DNA of 64,000 nt from Roseiarcus sp963779095 (GTDB lineage: Bacteria; Pseudomonadota; Alphaproteobacteria; Rhizobiales; Beijerinckiaceae). The position numbers and the translations under genes are program-made. Positions 15,731 through 24,152 of the stretch are shown here, piece by piece (the stretch's first letter is position 1; the number at the start of each line of letters is the position of its first letter). Under the pieces are notes generated by a model. It made no database searches. It was not told where the DNA came from and worked only from the letters and a program-made list of their open reading frames with translations. The stretch lies in contig CAVZWU010000012.1 in the NCBI GenBank assembly GCA_963779095.1, positions 434,001-498,000 of the forward strand, in the 5' to 3' direction.

Positions 15731-16048
15731 GGCGCCGGCGCGCGAGGGCTGAGGCCCGCGCGCGATGATGACGCGCCGGCTTTCTCTCTCTCCTTCCCCC
15801 TCATCCTGAGCCTTTCGAAGCAGGGCGGAGAGGCGCAGCGAAGCGCCCGGGGGGTGTCGCGCAGCGCGCCGTCGCGCCGAAATTCACCCGGTCTGACCCC
15901 GAAACGGCGGGGGAATGCGCGGCGGCCCGGCGCGGAGCGGTGCCCGGCCGCGGGCGCCTCCTCTTATCGTCTGAGTTTCGCGCGCTCTGAAAATGTACTA
16001 ACAGTGTCAATTTCCGAGTGCAGGACCGCAATTGCGTAAAGGAAACTA
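15731..16048. other. Intergenic stretch, no gene recognised
   Basis: This contains a segment like the common alphaproteobacterial intergenic repeat CCTCATCCTGAG...TTTCGAAGC (about 15800-15822), then GC-rich sequence, then a sharp drop in GC at about 15960, where the imported-looking AlbA_2 gene begins with its own upstream region. Confidence 0.45.
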
Positions 16049-17449
16049 GTGTTGTTCGGAAAGCCGGTATCTAAGGCGACAAAGGCCGACCTTGAGCGAT
16101 TGATAGAGGACCGTGAACCTGAAGGGAGGCACCTGGAGTTCAAGAGTGATTTCCCGGGCGATCCGAACGGTGGCACCTGGACCCCAGGCAAATCCATTCC
16201 CCCAAAACGCATCCAGCCTTTACTTGAGGAATTAATCGCATTCGCAAACGCCGACGGTGGTGTCATTGTTCTAGGGATGCATGAGACCAAGGAGAAACCT
16301 GCGCGAGCGTCGCACCTATCCCCGTTGCCGCAAATTGCCGAGTTGGAACGCAGGGTTCGAATTCGTTGAACGACCTGATCGACCCGCGCCTGCCATTCGT
16401 TGCCGTGAAGGGAATAGCAACGGACGAGGATGGCTCGGGAGTGCTGCTGATCGAAACTTATCCTTCGTCATTGGGGCCGCATTGGGTTCGGCCAACCCGG
16501 GGCGTCAAGGTACGTCGAGAAGATCGAGCCGACCCGCTATTAATGGCGGAGATTCATGACATGGTCCTGCGGAATGCACGGCGCTTTGATGAGGTAAAGG
16601 AAAAGCTATCCGCATCGGAGCGAGAGTTTGAACCGCGCTTCTTTTCGACACTCGACGCTATGCGTTGGTCAACAGCCAATGTCGTCGGAGTAGGCACCGC
16701 GAAAGAACGCGTCCTAGCGAGGCTCAAGCAACTACCGCGCTCGCTCGTCGGCATTCGGGTGACGATAGTCCCACACCAAAAATTAGGACTAGCCCGATTG
16801 GAGGATATCAGTAAACTTGTGCCATCTGGTCAGATTAACGGGGTTACAAACGGTCAACCGCGCAGTACATATGCACTTCTATACCAGCACCCGCGCGCTC
16901 CGCGACGCGTCCTAGTGGATAGAATCAAACGCTTCGAACCCCTTGCAAGCCGGAGAACTCCTTGAAATTGCGGAAGGCGCCCCGGACTCTTACGTTTGAT
17001 TTTGACCACTAGGTGGTATGGTGAGCTCAATAAACAATCAAGATCAGGTCGCAACCCTAAAGATGGACCGAGATGGGCTGATAGAGTTGTCAATAATTAT
17101 GCATGAGGATCCAGGAAAAGACATCCCTTTACATCTTTTGTTGGCGACCGCTGGCTCGGCGTTGGGATGTTACCAGTGTTTGCGCACCTTTGCGGGGTCA
17201 CCCTTCATGCCAGCTGAAATCGATGTTGAGATCTTATCTATGCTTAACGTTCACCCATCGATAGGCGAAGATGTGATAGAATTGGGCGTGCCTTTGAATT
17301 TTAGAACCAGCTTTCCGGCTAGCACCATTGCAGATGTTTCCGATTTCGACGAATATATCAATCAGATGGCTGGAGATTTTGCTAACGCAGGTGGCTTCTC
17401 AGCAGCGAGGTTACCAGAATACAGGCTGGCCATTCAGGTACCAGCGTGA
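16049..17449 (+). pseudogene. AlbA_2 (Schlafen-type) DNA-binding domain protein, frameshifted and split by a MITE
   Basis: GTG 16049 has AAGGA six bases upstream. The first frame gives the AlbA_2 core: HLEFKSDFPG, LLEELIAFANADGGVIVLGM. At 16366 the frame shifts by one base and the domain continues NDLIDPRLPFVAVKGIA, SGVLLIETYPSSLGPHWVRP, so the shift breaks a single domain. The MITE (16915-17009) interrupts the C-terminal half. Removing it with one TA joins RRVLGGMVSSINNQDQ in frame, giving a single C-terminal half ending at 17449. AlbA_2 proteins are DNA-binding and often found in accessory or defence loci. Base composition is clearly lower in GC than the neighbours, consistent with transfer. 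Confidence 0.8.
16915..17009 (-). repeat. 95-bp MITE, copy 3 (inverted)
   Basis: Exact reverse complement of copies 1 and 2. TA duplications lie at 16913-16914 and 17010-17011. It inserts in the AlbA_2 gene and creates the artificial tail VDRIKRFEPLASRRTP on the upstream part. Confidence 0.93.
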
Positions 17450-17550
17450 CTAAATCCGCCAAATCTGGTCTTCCAGCCCGAAGCCCAAAGGAGCCCAATC
17501 GTTTTGCGGCCCCGTGAGCGACCCACAAGCGCACAAGCCGACAGCTCCCC

Positions 17551-17988
17551 TCACCCGCCCCGACCTGCGATCCGGGCGGCGCGCGCGAGAACCTCCGCCA
17601 GTTCCGGCGTCGCCGGCGAAGGAAGGCCGGCGGCCGGATCGATCCAGTCGACGGCGTCAACCTCGTCGCTCAGGCGCGGCTCCCCGCTCGTCCAGCGCGC
17701 GACGAATGAGGCGATGACGAAATGCGCCCGAATGCGGTCTCCCTCGGGGATGATCGCCTCGACATGCCGGTTGAAGCCGATGACCTCGGCCTGAACCCCG
17801 ACCTCCTCCATGAGCTCACGGGCGAGAGCGACCGCGAGCGTCTCGCCCACCTCAACCCCCCCGCCCGGCAGGCTGAAATGCCCGGTCAGCGGCGCCCGGG
17901 CCCGGCGCACGATCAGAACCCGGCCCTGTCGAAACACCGCCGCCGAGACCGCCAGGATCGGGCGTAAGGGAAACAGCCGGTCGTTCAT
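17551..17988 (-). CDS. Nudix hydrolase
   Basis: A 145-residue protein that hydrolyses nucleoside-diphosphate-linked compounds. The Nudix box GGGVEVGETLAVALARELMEEVGV (GX5EX7REUXEEXGU) is complete, with the metal-binding Glu residues in RELMEEVG. ATG 17988 has GAGG five bases upstream and removes an unlikely 20-residue extension present in the longer frame. The short core plus VDAVDWIDP C-terminal pattern fits ADP-ribose/MutT-like housekeeping enzymes; the substrate is unknown. It stands alone, convergent with the AlbA_2 gene. Confidence 0.9.
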   Translation of the reverse strand: MNDRLFPLRPILAVSAAVFRQGRVLIVRRARAPLTGHFSLPGGGVEVGETLAVALARELMEEVGVQAEVIGFNRHVEAIIPEGDRIRAHFVIASFVARWTSGEPRLSDEVDAVDWIDPAAGLPSPATPELAEVLARAARIAGRGG

Positions 17989-18594
17989 GGGGCCTCGGCA
18001 GCCACTGGATTCGGCAAAATGAGCGGCGCCCGGCATGGGCGCCCACAATATCGAGAGCAGACAATGTTTGCCTTAGGCGGAGCGGGGCGCCGAAAGGAGT
18101 TCAAAGTCAAGCATGAGCCACGGGCCCGAAGGGGGCTCACCTCCTGCGACCTTTGGGGCCGTCCTCGCGTTCAAATTCCTTTGGCGCAGAATCGCCTCCA
18201 GGCAATCCATCTGAGCGCCGCCGGGCGCGGCGGCCCCGGGTTCTGAACCCGGAACGCCGGAAGCGGGAAAAGCAGTTCTTCGACAATCACTTTGCGAAAA
18301 TCGGAACCCATGCTACCTTGACTCCATCGCCGGATCGCGCCCGCGCTTGGGGCCTGCGGAAGTGAAGAAATGAGAGGTGGGATTGCCTTGAGACGTTTTG
18401 CACAGAGCCTGAGACGCGGGCCGAATTTTTTTACTCCAATCGGCCATAACCCATTGAAAAGTCTCGATTCGGAAAAATAAACGCTAGTAAATTGGAGTCA
18501 TTTTACTAGCGTTTATGCGCATTTATTGGCGTTTAATAGCGCTTATCGCCAGCGCCCCACACGCGACGGCGGCCTCTCGGGCGCCCGCTCACCC
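17989..18594. other. 600-bp intergenic region with hairpin and dispersed repeat
   Basis: No convincing gene. A frame of 33 codons from ATG 18113 has AAGGAG upstream at a long distance and is not supported otherwise. A palindrome CCCGGGTTCTGAACCCGG lies near 18236. The 3' part, 18367-18540, is the dispersed repeat described separately. Confidence 0.5.
18367..18540 (+). repeat. Dispersed intergenic repeat (module B), copy at 18.4 kb
   Basis: It aligns with the reverse complement of 41335-41505. Shared blocks are CAGAGCCTGAGAC, a T7 run, CATTGAAAAG.CTCGATT, and a palindrome. The palindrome here is TAAACGCTAGTAAA / TTTACTAGCGTTTA (18478-18491 and 18502-18515). A shorter part is found at 26875-26945. 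Just before the TAA at 18447-18449 one frame reads TEPETRAEFFYSNRP, like TEPETGRGFFYLNRL in the 41-kb copy. Confidence 0.8.
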
Positions 18595-19209
18595 TTACGG
18601 ATAAAGCATGCGCTTTTCCCATGCGCTTTCCGGCGCCGCGCGTTTGAACTGAAGTCGTTCGTGCAATCGCGAGGGGCGGTCGCGCCAGAACTCGACCTCG
18701 GTGGGGGTGAGGCGATAGCCCCGCCAGTAGTCCGGCCGGGGCACGCCCCCCGTTCCGAACCGCCGCTCGTAGACCCCAGCGGCGGCTTCGAGGTCGCCGC
18801 GCGCGCTCAGCGTCCGCGACTGCTGGCTCGCCCAGGCGCCGATCTGGCTTCCCCTTGGCCGGGAGGCGAAATAGGCGTCGCTTTCGGCCGCTGTCACTTC
18901 GGCGACGGGCCCACGGAACCGTGCCTGCCGGCGCAGCGATTTCCAGTGGAAGAGGGCCGCCGCCCGCGGCTGACCGGCGAGCTCGCATCCCTTGGCGCTC
19001 TCGATATTGGTGTAGAAGACGAGACCTCGACGATCGACCCCCTTGCACAGGATCATGCGGGCGTCGGGCAGGCCGTCCTTATCGACGGTGGCGAGCGTCA
19101 TCGCCTCCGGATCGTTGATTTCCGCAGCCCTCGCCTCGGCGAACCAAAGATCGAACAAAGCGAACGGATCGTCAGCCTGGGTAAAGTCTGCGGCGCTCAA
19201 GTCGTTCAA
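18595..19209 (-). CDS. pdxH: Pyridoxamine 5'-phosphate oxidase
   Basis: FMN-dependent PdxH oxidises pyridoxamine/pyridoxine 5'-phosphate to pyridoxal 5'-phosphate. The 204-residue length is typical. Motifs: DPEAMTLATVDKDGLPDARMILCKG (FMN/substrate-binding strands), VFYTNIESAKGCEL, FHWKSLRRQARFRG, SRPRGSQIGAWASQQS, and the C-terminal signature FWRDRPSRLHERLQF with the ending WEKRMLYP. The start appears to be TTG 19209, with AAGGAG ten bases upstream; no ATG fits. It is divergent from the dnaJ-like gene and apparently monocistronic. Confidence 0.95.
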   Translation of the reverse strand: MNDLSAADFTQADDPFALFDLWFAEARAAEINDPEAMTLATVDKDGLPDARMILCKGVDRRGLVFYTNIESAKGCELAGQPRAAALFHWKSLRRQARFRGPVAEVTAAESDAYFASRPRGSQIGAWASQQSRTLSARGDLEAAAGVYERRFGTGGVPRPDYWRGYRLTPTEVEFWRDRPSRLHERLQFKRAAPESAWEKRMLYP

Positions 19210-19379
19210 GGCGCTGAGGCTCCTTTGCGGTGAGGCCGCACATTATCGCGGCCCGCGCCGACAGGCCAACCCGCGCCGCGCCGTCCGGACTTGCGCGCCG
19301 CGCGACGAAGGGCCAAATGGAGAACGGAGACATTGGCCTTTGCGCTTCTAACAGGCGGGGCCGGAAGACGAGCCCCTTA

Positions 19380-20324
19380 ATGCGTGATCCTTACGACGTT
19401 CTTGGCGTTGCGAAGACTGCGAGCGCGGCGGAAATCAAATCCGCGTTTCGCAAGCTCGCCAAGAAGTACCATCCCGACCAGAGCAAGGAGCCAAGAGCCA
19501 AGGAGCGCTTCGCCGAGGTCGGCTCAGCCTACGAAATCGTGGGCGACGACAAGAAGCGGAAAGCCTTCGACCGTGGCGAGATCGACGCTGAAGGCAAGCC
19601 GCGCGCGCCGCAGTTCGAGGGTTTCGGTTTCGGCCGCCAACCCGGTGGAGGAGGACGCGGCGACTTCCGCAATTTCGGCTTCGACTTTGGCGGCGGCGGG
19701 TTTTCCCCCGAAAGCGGTTCGATCGATCCCGACATCCTGTCGGAATTGTTCGGCGCAGGCCGCACGCGCACGCGCAGTCAGCCGACTCGGGGGGAAGATA
19801 TCGCCGTCTCCGTCGCGGTTCCCCTCGCGACGATTGCGCACGGCGGGTCGGTCCGCGTCGTCCTGCCAACAGGAAGGACGCTGGACGTCACAGTCCCCGT
19901 CGGCATCGAAGACGGGAAGTCTATCCGATTGCGCGGCCAGGGCCATCCCGGGGGCCATCGCGGCGCCCCGCCTGGCGACGTCATTGTGACCATTCGTTAC
20001 GCCCCCCATCCACTGTTCAAAGTGGAGGGACGCGATCTGCGGCTCGATCTGCCGATTACGCTCTACGAGGCCGTCTTGGGCGCTCGGGTGAGGGCGCCGA
20101 CGTTAAGCGGCGAGGTGGAAGTCTCGGTCGCTCCTGGCGCTAACGGCGGGCTGGTGCTGCGGTTGCGGGGCAAAGGTCTTCCCGCCGGCGCCGACCAAGC
20201 CGCCGGTGATCTGCTAGCGACGCTGCGGATCGTTCTGCCGAATGAGCCGGATGCGGAACTGACCGCATTGATGCGCAAGATGCGTGATCAAAAGCCTTAC
20301 CAGCCTCGCTCTGGCGCGGCCTGA
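19380..20324 (+). CDS. DnaJ C-terminal-domain (CbpA-type) co-chaperone
   Basis: The 314-residue class B J-protein stimulates DnaK ATPase. The J-domain (DPYDVLGVAKTASAAEIKSAF...HPD) occupies residues 1-65 with the catalytic HPD in KKYHPDQSK. A Gly/Phe-rich linker (GFGFGRQPGGGG...FDFGGGGF) spans about 75-115, followed by two beta-barrel peptide-binding domains (about 135-305); the zinc finger of DnaJ proper is absent. ATG 19380 begins exactly at the J-domain, whereas the longer frame upstream is Arg-rich noise. Its 3' end overlaps the convergent sigma/anti-sigma ORF by 28 bp. Confidence 0.9.
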   Translation: MRDPYDVLGVAKTASAAEIKSAFRKLAKKYHPDQSKEPRAKERFAEVGSAYEIVGDDKKRKAFDRGEIDAEGKPRAPQFEGFGFGRQPGGGGRGDFRNFGFDFGGGGFSPESGSIDPDILSELFGAGRTRTRSQPTRGEDIAVSVAVPLATIAHGGSVRVVLPTGRTLDVTVPVGIEDGKSIRLRGQGHPGGHRGAPPGDVIVTIRYAPHPLFKVEGRDLRLDLPITLYEAVLGARVRAPTLSGEVEVSVAPGANGGLVLRLRGKGLPAGADQAAGDLLATLRIVLPNEPDAELTALMRKMRDQKPYQPRSGAA

Positions 20325-21769
20325 GCGGCTTCCGCCGGCGGGACGAAGAAGTCGGTCGCGATCTTAAGCAAAGACGCTGGGTCGAGGTCGCCGACCAGGG
20401 CAAATCCTTCGCCACGCGATGTCCATACCGCCACATGGCCGCCATCCGCGCCAAGAAGGCGAGGCGCTGTCGATTGAGGCGCGTCAAGAGACTGGATCAA
20501 CAACCCCAGGGGCCTGTCTTGGGACCTGTAGAGCAGAAACGCCGCAGGCGCGCCAGGATAAGGAGCGATCCGCGCTCCGATCAGTCTGACGGCGGATGGG
20601 GTCTCGGGGAGGTGGACGGGGTGCATGAGCCGCGTGGTCAACCACGCTTCCGATTCGGTCCTGTCGCTGGTCGCCAACTCGACCGGCGCAACGCCGGGAC
20701 GGGCGAATGCGCGAAAAGCCGCGACGCCGGCCTCTCCGAGTTCTTTGGCCGGGACGACGATTGCGGCAGGAGCCCAAACGCAGGCAAGTCCGATGGACAA
20801 CGCCGCCAAGGCCAGGCGCCATAAAAGCGACGGCCGAAGGGCGCTGGACTTTCCGGCCTCCGCCGAAGATCGCGTGGCGTCCACAACAGCGGCCAATGAT
20901 GATCGGGCCGGCTGATCGCTTGGTCTGCCCCCGACCGTGGCCGGCCGTCGGCCCCTATTCGGGACTTCGTTCTGGTGGCGAACGAGGCTGATCGAAAAGG
21001 CTTTCGCGCCCTCGCCGTCGAGGGCCGCGCGAATGGCGCTGTTTTGCGCGCGCCACTCTGCGGCGCGGCGCGCCAGCGCAGGATCCTGCGCCATCCGCTT
21101 CTCGAACGCCAAGCGCTCATCAGGCTCGAGGCAATCGTCAACGTAGGCGTGAAGGTCCGCGAGCCGCCCCGTCTCCATCACTTGACGACCCGCAAATGCG
21201 GGAACTCCTCTCGGGCCGGCGGCTGCCGCCGGGGGCGCGTGGATCAGCGCCTCGACGCGCTCACGGGCCTTGGTCAACCGGGCAATCAGCGTCGCCAACG
21301 AGATATCAAGAGCGGAAGCCGCCTCCTGGTGGGTGAATTTGGCGAGAACGACGATTAGAAGAGCTTCTCTGAGCTCCAAAGGGAGCATGCGGACGGCCGC
21401 CGCCACGCCAATCCCTCCTGCGGACGCCTTGCCGTCCGCGTTCTGCGCATGCTCGTCCCAGCCTGGTTCCCCATCGTCATAGGCTAGGCGGCGAACATGG
21501 CGGCGGTGAAGTCGAACGAGTTGAGCAAAGGCGCGCAGGCGCACATCACCGTGGGTCGCCCGGTCGGGGTCGCCTCGAACGCCTCCACCCACCGCTTCCA
21601 GAGAAGCCTGCCTGAACAGGCGATCGACGAGCGTTGCCGCAGACGCATGGTCGACCACGAACCTGTCGTCTCGCGCCAGCGCCACGCCGAATCGGCGCAG
21701 GTCAGAGAGGTCGGCTAAACACTCGCTTAGCGGCGGCACGGCGGACACCGAGAGTTTGTTGAGCGTCAA
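20297..21769 (-). CDS. ECF-type sigma factor fused to a transmembrane anti-sigma factor
   Basis: A single 490-codon frame. Residues 1-190 resemble an ECF sigma factor: a divergent region 2 (DLRRFGVALARDDRFVVDHASA) and region 4 (AAVRMLPLELREALLIVVLA, FTHQEAASALDISLATLIARLTKARERV). From METGRLADLHAYVDDCLEPDERLAFE (ATG 21178) it matches the zinc-less N-terminus of ChrR/RsiW-like alphaproteobacterial anti-sigma factors (DLHAYVD..L, WRAQNSAIR). A membrane helix (LLWRLALAALSIGLACVWA) and an extracytoplasmic domain follow. The junction contains GTGATGG, which in another frame would be the TGATG stop-start overlap usual for such pairs. It may therefore be two genes joined by a one-base change. The start (TTG 21769 or GTG 21748) is uncertain. 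Confidence 0.7.
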   Translation of the reverse strand: MTLNKLSVSAVPPLSECLADLSDLRRFGVALARDDRFVVDHASAATLVDRLFRQASLEAVGGGVRGDPDRATHGDVRLRAFAQLVRLHRRHVRRLAYDDGEPGWDEHAQNADGKASAGGIGVAAAVRMLPLELREALLIVVLAKFTHQEAASALDISLATLIARLTKARERVEALIHAPPAAAAGPRGVPAFAGRQVMETGRLADLHAYVDDCLEPDERLAFEKRMAQDPALARRAAEWRAQNSAIRAALDGEGAKAFSISLVRHQNEVPNRGRRPATVGGRPSDQPARSSLAAVVDATRSSAEAGKSSALRPSLLWRLALAALSIGLACVWAPAAIVVPAKELGEAGVAAFRAFARPGVAPVELATSDRTESEAWLTTRLMHPVHLPETPSAVRLIGARIAPYPGAPAAFLLYRSQDRPLGLLIQSLDAPQSTAPRLLGADGGHVAVWTSRGEGFALVGDLDPASLLKIATDFFVPPAEAAQAAPERGW

Positions 21770-21836
21770 GAAGCGTTAACGTGCTTAATAATTCTAGCGT
21801 GAAGACGCCCAGGTTCCAAGCGCGTGTATGAGCAAA

Positions 21837-21853
21837 GTCACACAATTTGTGAC
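21837..21853. promoter_or_regulatory. Inverted repeat GTCACA-N5-TGTGAC between divergent genes
   Basis: A perfect 6-5-6 inverted repeat lies in the 182-bp divergent region between the sigma/anti-sigma ORF and fabI. The symmetry suggests an operator of a dimeric regulator. It resembles CRP-type half-sites in inverse order, so the regulator cannot be named. Confidence 0.4.
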
Positions 21854-21951
21854 GGTTGAGGAAAGCCGCGTCCTTCCCATGCGTGTCGAGCGAGGTTAAA
21901 CCCGCGCTCGGGATGGCGTAACGCTCGCCGTCCAAGACGAGTGAGGCCTTG

Positions 21952-22788
21952 ATGGAGCAAACCCTTTCAGTCGGCGCAACCGCCGGCGTCATGCGCGGGA
22001 TGCGCGGGGTCGTCCTCGGCGTTGCGAATAATCGTTCGATCGCATGGGGCATCGCCAAGGCCGCGCACGGAGCGGGGGCGGAATTGGCGTTCACTTTTCA
22101 GGGCGAGGCGCTGGAAAAGCGGGTTCGACCGCTGGCGCAAGAATTGGGCGCCCACGTGCTGGGCCACTGCGACGTCATGGAGGGCGCCTCGATTGATTCA
22201 GTGTTCTCCGAAGCCGAAAAGCTATGGGGCGCCGTCGACTTCATCGTCCATTGCATCGCGTTCTCGGACAAGGATCAGCTTACGGGCCGATACATCGACA
22301 CGACCGAGGACAACTTCACCAAATCGCTCGCGATCTCCTGCTATTCATTCACCGCCGTCGCCCAGCGAGCCGAGAAGCTAATGGCGAATGGCGGGTCCAT
22401 GCTGACACTAACCTACTATGGCGCAGAGAAATGGATGCCGCACTACAACGTGATGGGGGTCGCCAAGGCGGCGCTGGAGGCGAGCGTTCGCTACCTTGCG
22501 GCCGACCTGGGCGAAAAGGGCATTCGCGTCAATGCGATTTCGGCCGGCCCGATCAAAACGCTCGCCGCCTCGGGTATCGGCGACTTCCGCTACATATTGC
22601 GGTGGAACGAATACAACGCGCCCCTGCGCCGCACGGTGACCATCGAGGAGGTCGGCGAGAGCGCGGTCTATCTCCTGTCGTCGATGTCGCGGGGGGTCAC
22701 CGGGGAAATTCTCCACGTGGACGCCGGCTACCACGTCGTGGGCATGAAAAATCCGACAGCCCCAGACCTGACGGTGGCCAAGGACTGA
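21952..22788 (+). CDS. fabI: Enoyl-[acyl-carrier-protein] reductase (NADH)
   Basis: FabI catalyses the last reduction of the fatty-acid elongation cycle. The 278-residue SDR protein has the atypical FabI nucleotide motif GVANNRSIAWGIA, the segment FIVHCIAFSDKDQLTGRY, the active-site Y-x6-K in HYNVMGVAKAAL, and SAGPIKTLAASGI. ATG 21952 has GAGG five bases upstream. Alphaproteobacteria frequently have more than one FabI paralogue; this one stands alone, so whether it is the main one is unknown. The gene is intact. Confidence 0.95.
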   Translation: MEQTLSVGATAGVMRGMRGVVLGVANNRSIAWGIAKAAHGAGAELAFTFQGEALEKRVRPLAQELGAHVLGHCDVMEGASIDSVFSEAEKLWGAVDFIVHCIAFSDKDQLTGRYIDTTEDNFTKSLAISCYSFTAVAQRAEKLMANGGSMLTLTYYGAEKWMPHYNVMGVAKAALEASVRYLAADLGEKGIRVNAISAGPIKTLAASGIGDFRYILRWNEYNAPLRRTVTIEEVGESAVYLLSSMSRGVTGEILHVDAGYHVVGMKNPTAPDLTVAKD

Positions 22789-22801
22789 GGTTTCACTGGC
22801 G

Positions 22802-23959
22802 CTAGGCGGCGCGCGTTCGGGTTCGCTGCCCGGCCAAACGCCCCCAGAGGGCGACTGCCGAGATGCCTAAGTGGACGTGGGCGTTCTGGATGAAAAGCAT
22901 CCGCGGGCCAAAGTCCTTCATCAGCACCGAGGCGACCGCCGGGGCGGCGATCGCCGCGACACAGTAGATGAACAAAAGCCCGACCGAGATGAAGATCAGG
23001 TCATGCGGATCGCCACGATCATTGGCAAGCGAGACCGCGAGCGTGTAGAGCGAATAGGTCGTCAGCCCGACCAGAAATCCAAGCGTGAGCAGCCACGCTC
23101 CGGGCGCCGCTATACGACTCAAAGCCGTTTCGGCAAGCGCGCCTGCGATCATGACCGCGGCGATCACCAGCCGGCGGTCGACGCGGTCGGAGATCGCGGC
23201 GATCGGCAGAACGCCCAGCGCCGAGCCCAACACGACGGACGAGGTGAATAGCGGCGCGCTTCGCGGCGCCATGCCGATCCCGACGGCGAAAACGGGTCCG
23301 AGCGCGAACAGGGCGCCGTTCGCGGCGCCCGCGGCTAGGGCGGCGAAACACGGAATTGGCGCCATGCGAATGAGCCAGAGGAGGCGGGGACGCACGCTGC
23401 GCGGCTGAGCGGGCGGATCGACGCTCGTCATCGCCATCGGAACGATCGCGAGCGCGAGCAGCGCGCCGGCGACGGCGAAGGGGGAAAAGCCGCCCACTCC
23501 GAGCGGTTTCAGCGCCAATTGTCCGCTCGCGGAGGCGACGAAGTTCGCGATTTGATACAGCGCATAGAGAGCGCCTCGATTCGCGTTGGTCGCTTTCGCG
23601 TTGATCCAGGCCTCGATCACCGCGTAGAGGCCCGCGAAAACGAAGCCGATGAGCGCGCGACAGCCGAGCCAGGCCCATTGGGACACCATGACCGGCATGA
23701 GGATCACGGAAACGACCGCCAGCGACACAAACGCCGTATAGGCCCTGATGTGGCCGCCGCGCCGAATGATCGCGGGCGCAGCGAGCGTTCCCGCCAGCAT
23801 TCCAGCGAAATAGACGGACCCGAGCAGGCCGACGGTGAGGTCCGGAAACCCTTCGATGCGGGCTCTCAGCGGCGTTATGACGCCCACCAGGCTGTTGCCG
23901 CCGATAAGCATCAGCACGGACAAAAGCAGTGCGGCGATGGAGGAAAAGGCGGTGGTCAC
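22802..23959 (-). CDS. Major facilitator superfamily transporter (YcaD/UMF2 type)
   Basis: A 385-residue inner-membrane protein with about 12 predicted helices (SIAALLLSVLMLIGGNSLVGV, VGLLGSVYFAGMLAGTLAAP, RALIGFVFAGLYAVIEAWI and so on). The motif AGLYAVIEAWINAKATNANRGALYA is characteristic of the YcaD-like MFS group, and the loop AISDRVDRR is the second copy of the MFS A-motif. It ends 13 bp from the fabI stop, convergent. Substrate unknown. The coding frame is unbroken. Confidence 0.88.
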   Translation of the reverse strand: MTTAFSSIAALLLSVLMLIGGNSLVGVITPLRARIEGFPDLTVGLLGSVYFAGMLAGTLAAPAIIRRGGHIRAYTAFVSLAVVSVILMPVMVSQWAWLGCRALIGFVFAGLYAVIEAWINAKATNANRGALYALYQIANFVASASGQLALKPLGVGGFSPFAVAGALLALAIVPMAMTSVDPPAQPRSVRPRLLWLIRMAPIPCFAALAAGAANGALFALGPVFAVGIGMAPRSAPLFTSSVVLGSALGVLPIAAISDRVDRRLVIAAVMIAGALAETALSRIAAPGAWLLTLGFLVGLTTYSLYTLAVSLANDRGDPHDLIFISVGLLFIYCVAAIAAPAVASVLMKDFGPRMLFIQNAHVHLGISAVALWGRLAGQRTRTRAA

Positions 23960-24152
23960 GGGAAATCGGCGTTGGCCTGTGATTCGGCTGCCGTCTTACA
24001 CCATAGGCCGATGTGCGACGCGAAAAAGCCCTGCCCTTTCGATAAAATGCGGGGCCGGCTCGAAAATCGGCATATTGGCCTTACGCGCCGCACTGTATAT
24101 AGGGCGCTAGGCGTTCAAGAGCGGCGCCCGCCGCTCTGCCCAAGGCTGGATC

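Noticed and set aside
18113..18214. 33-codon ORF after the Nudix gene
   Set aside because: The ribosome site is too far from the ATG, there is no conservation signal, and the residues are those expected of random GC-rich sequence.
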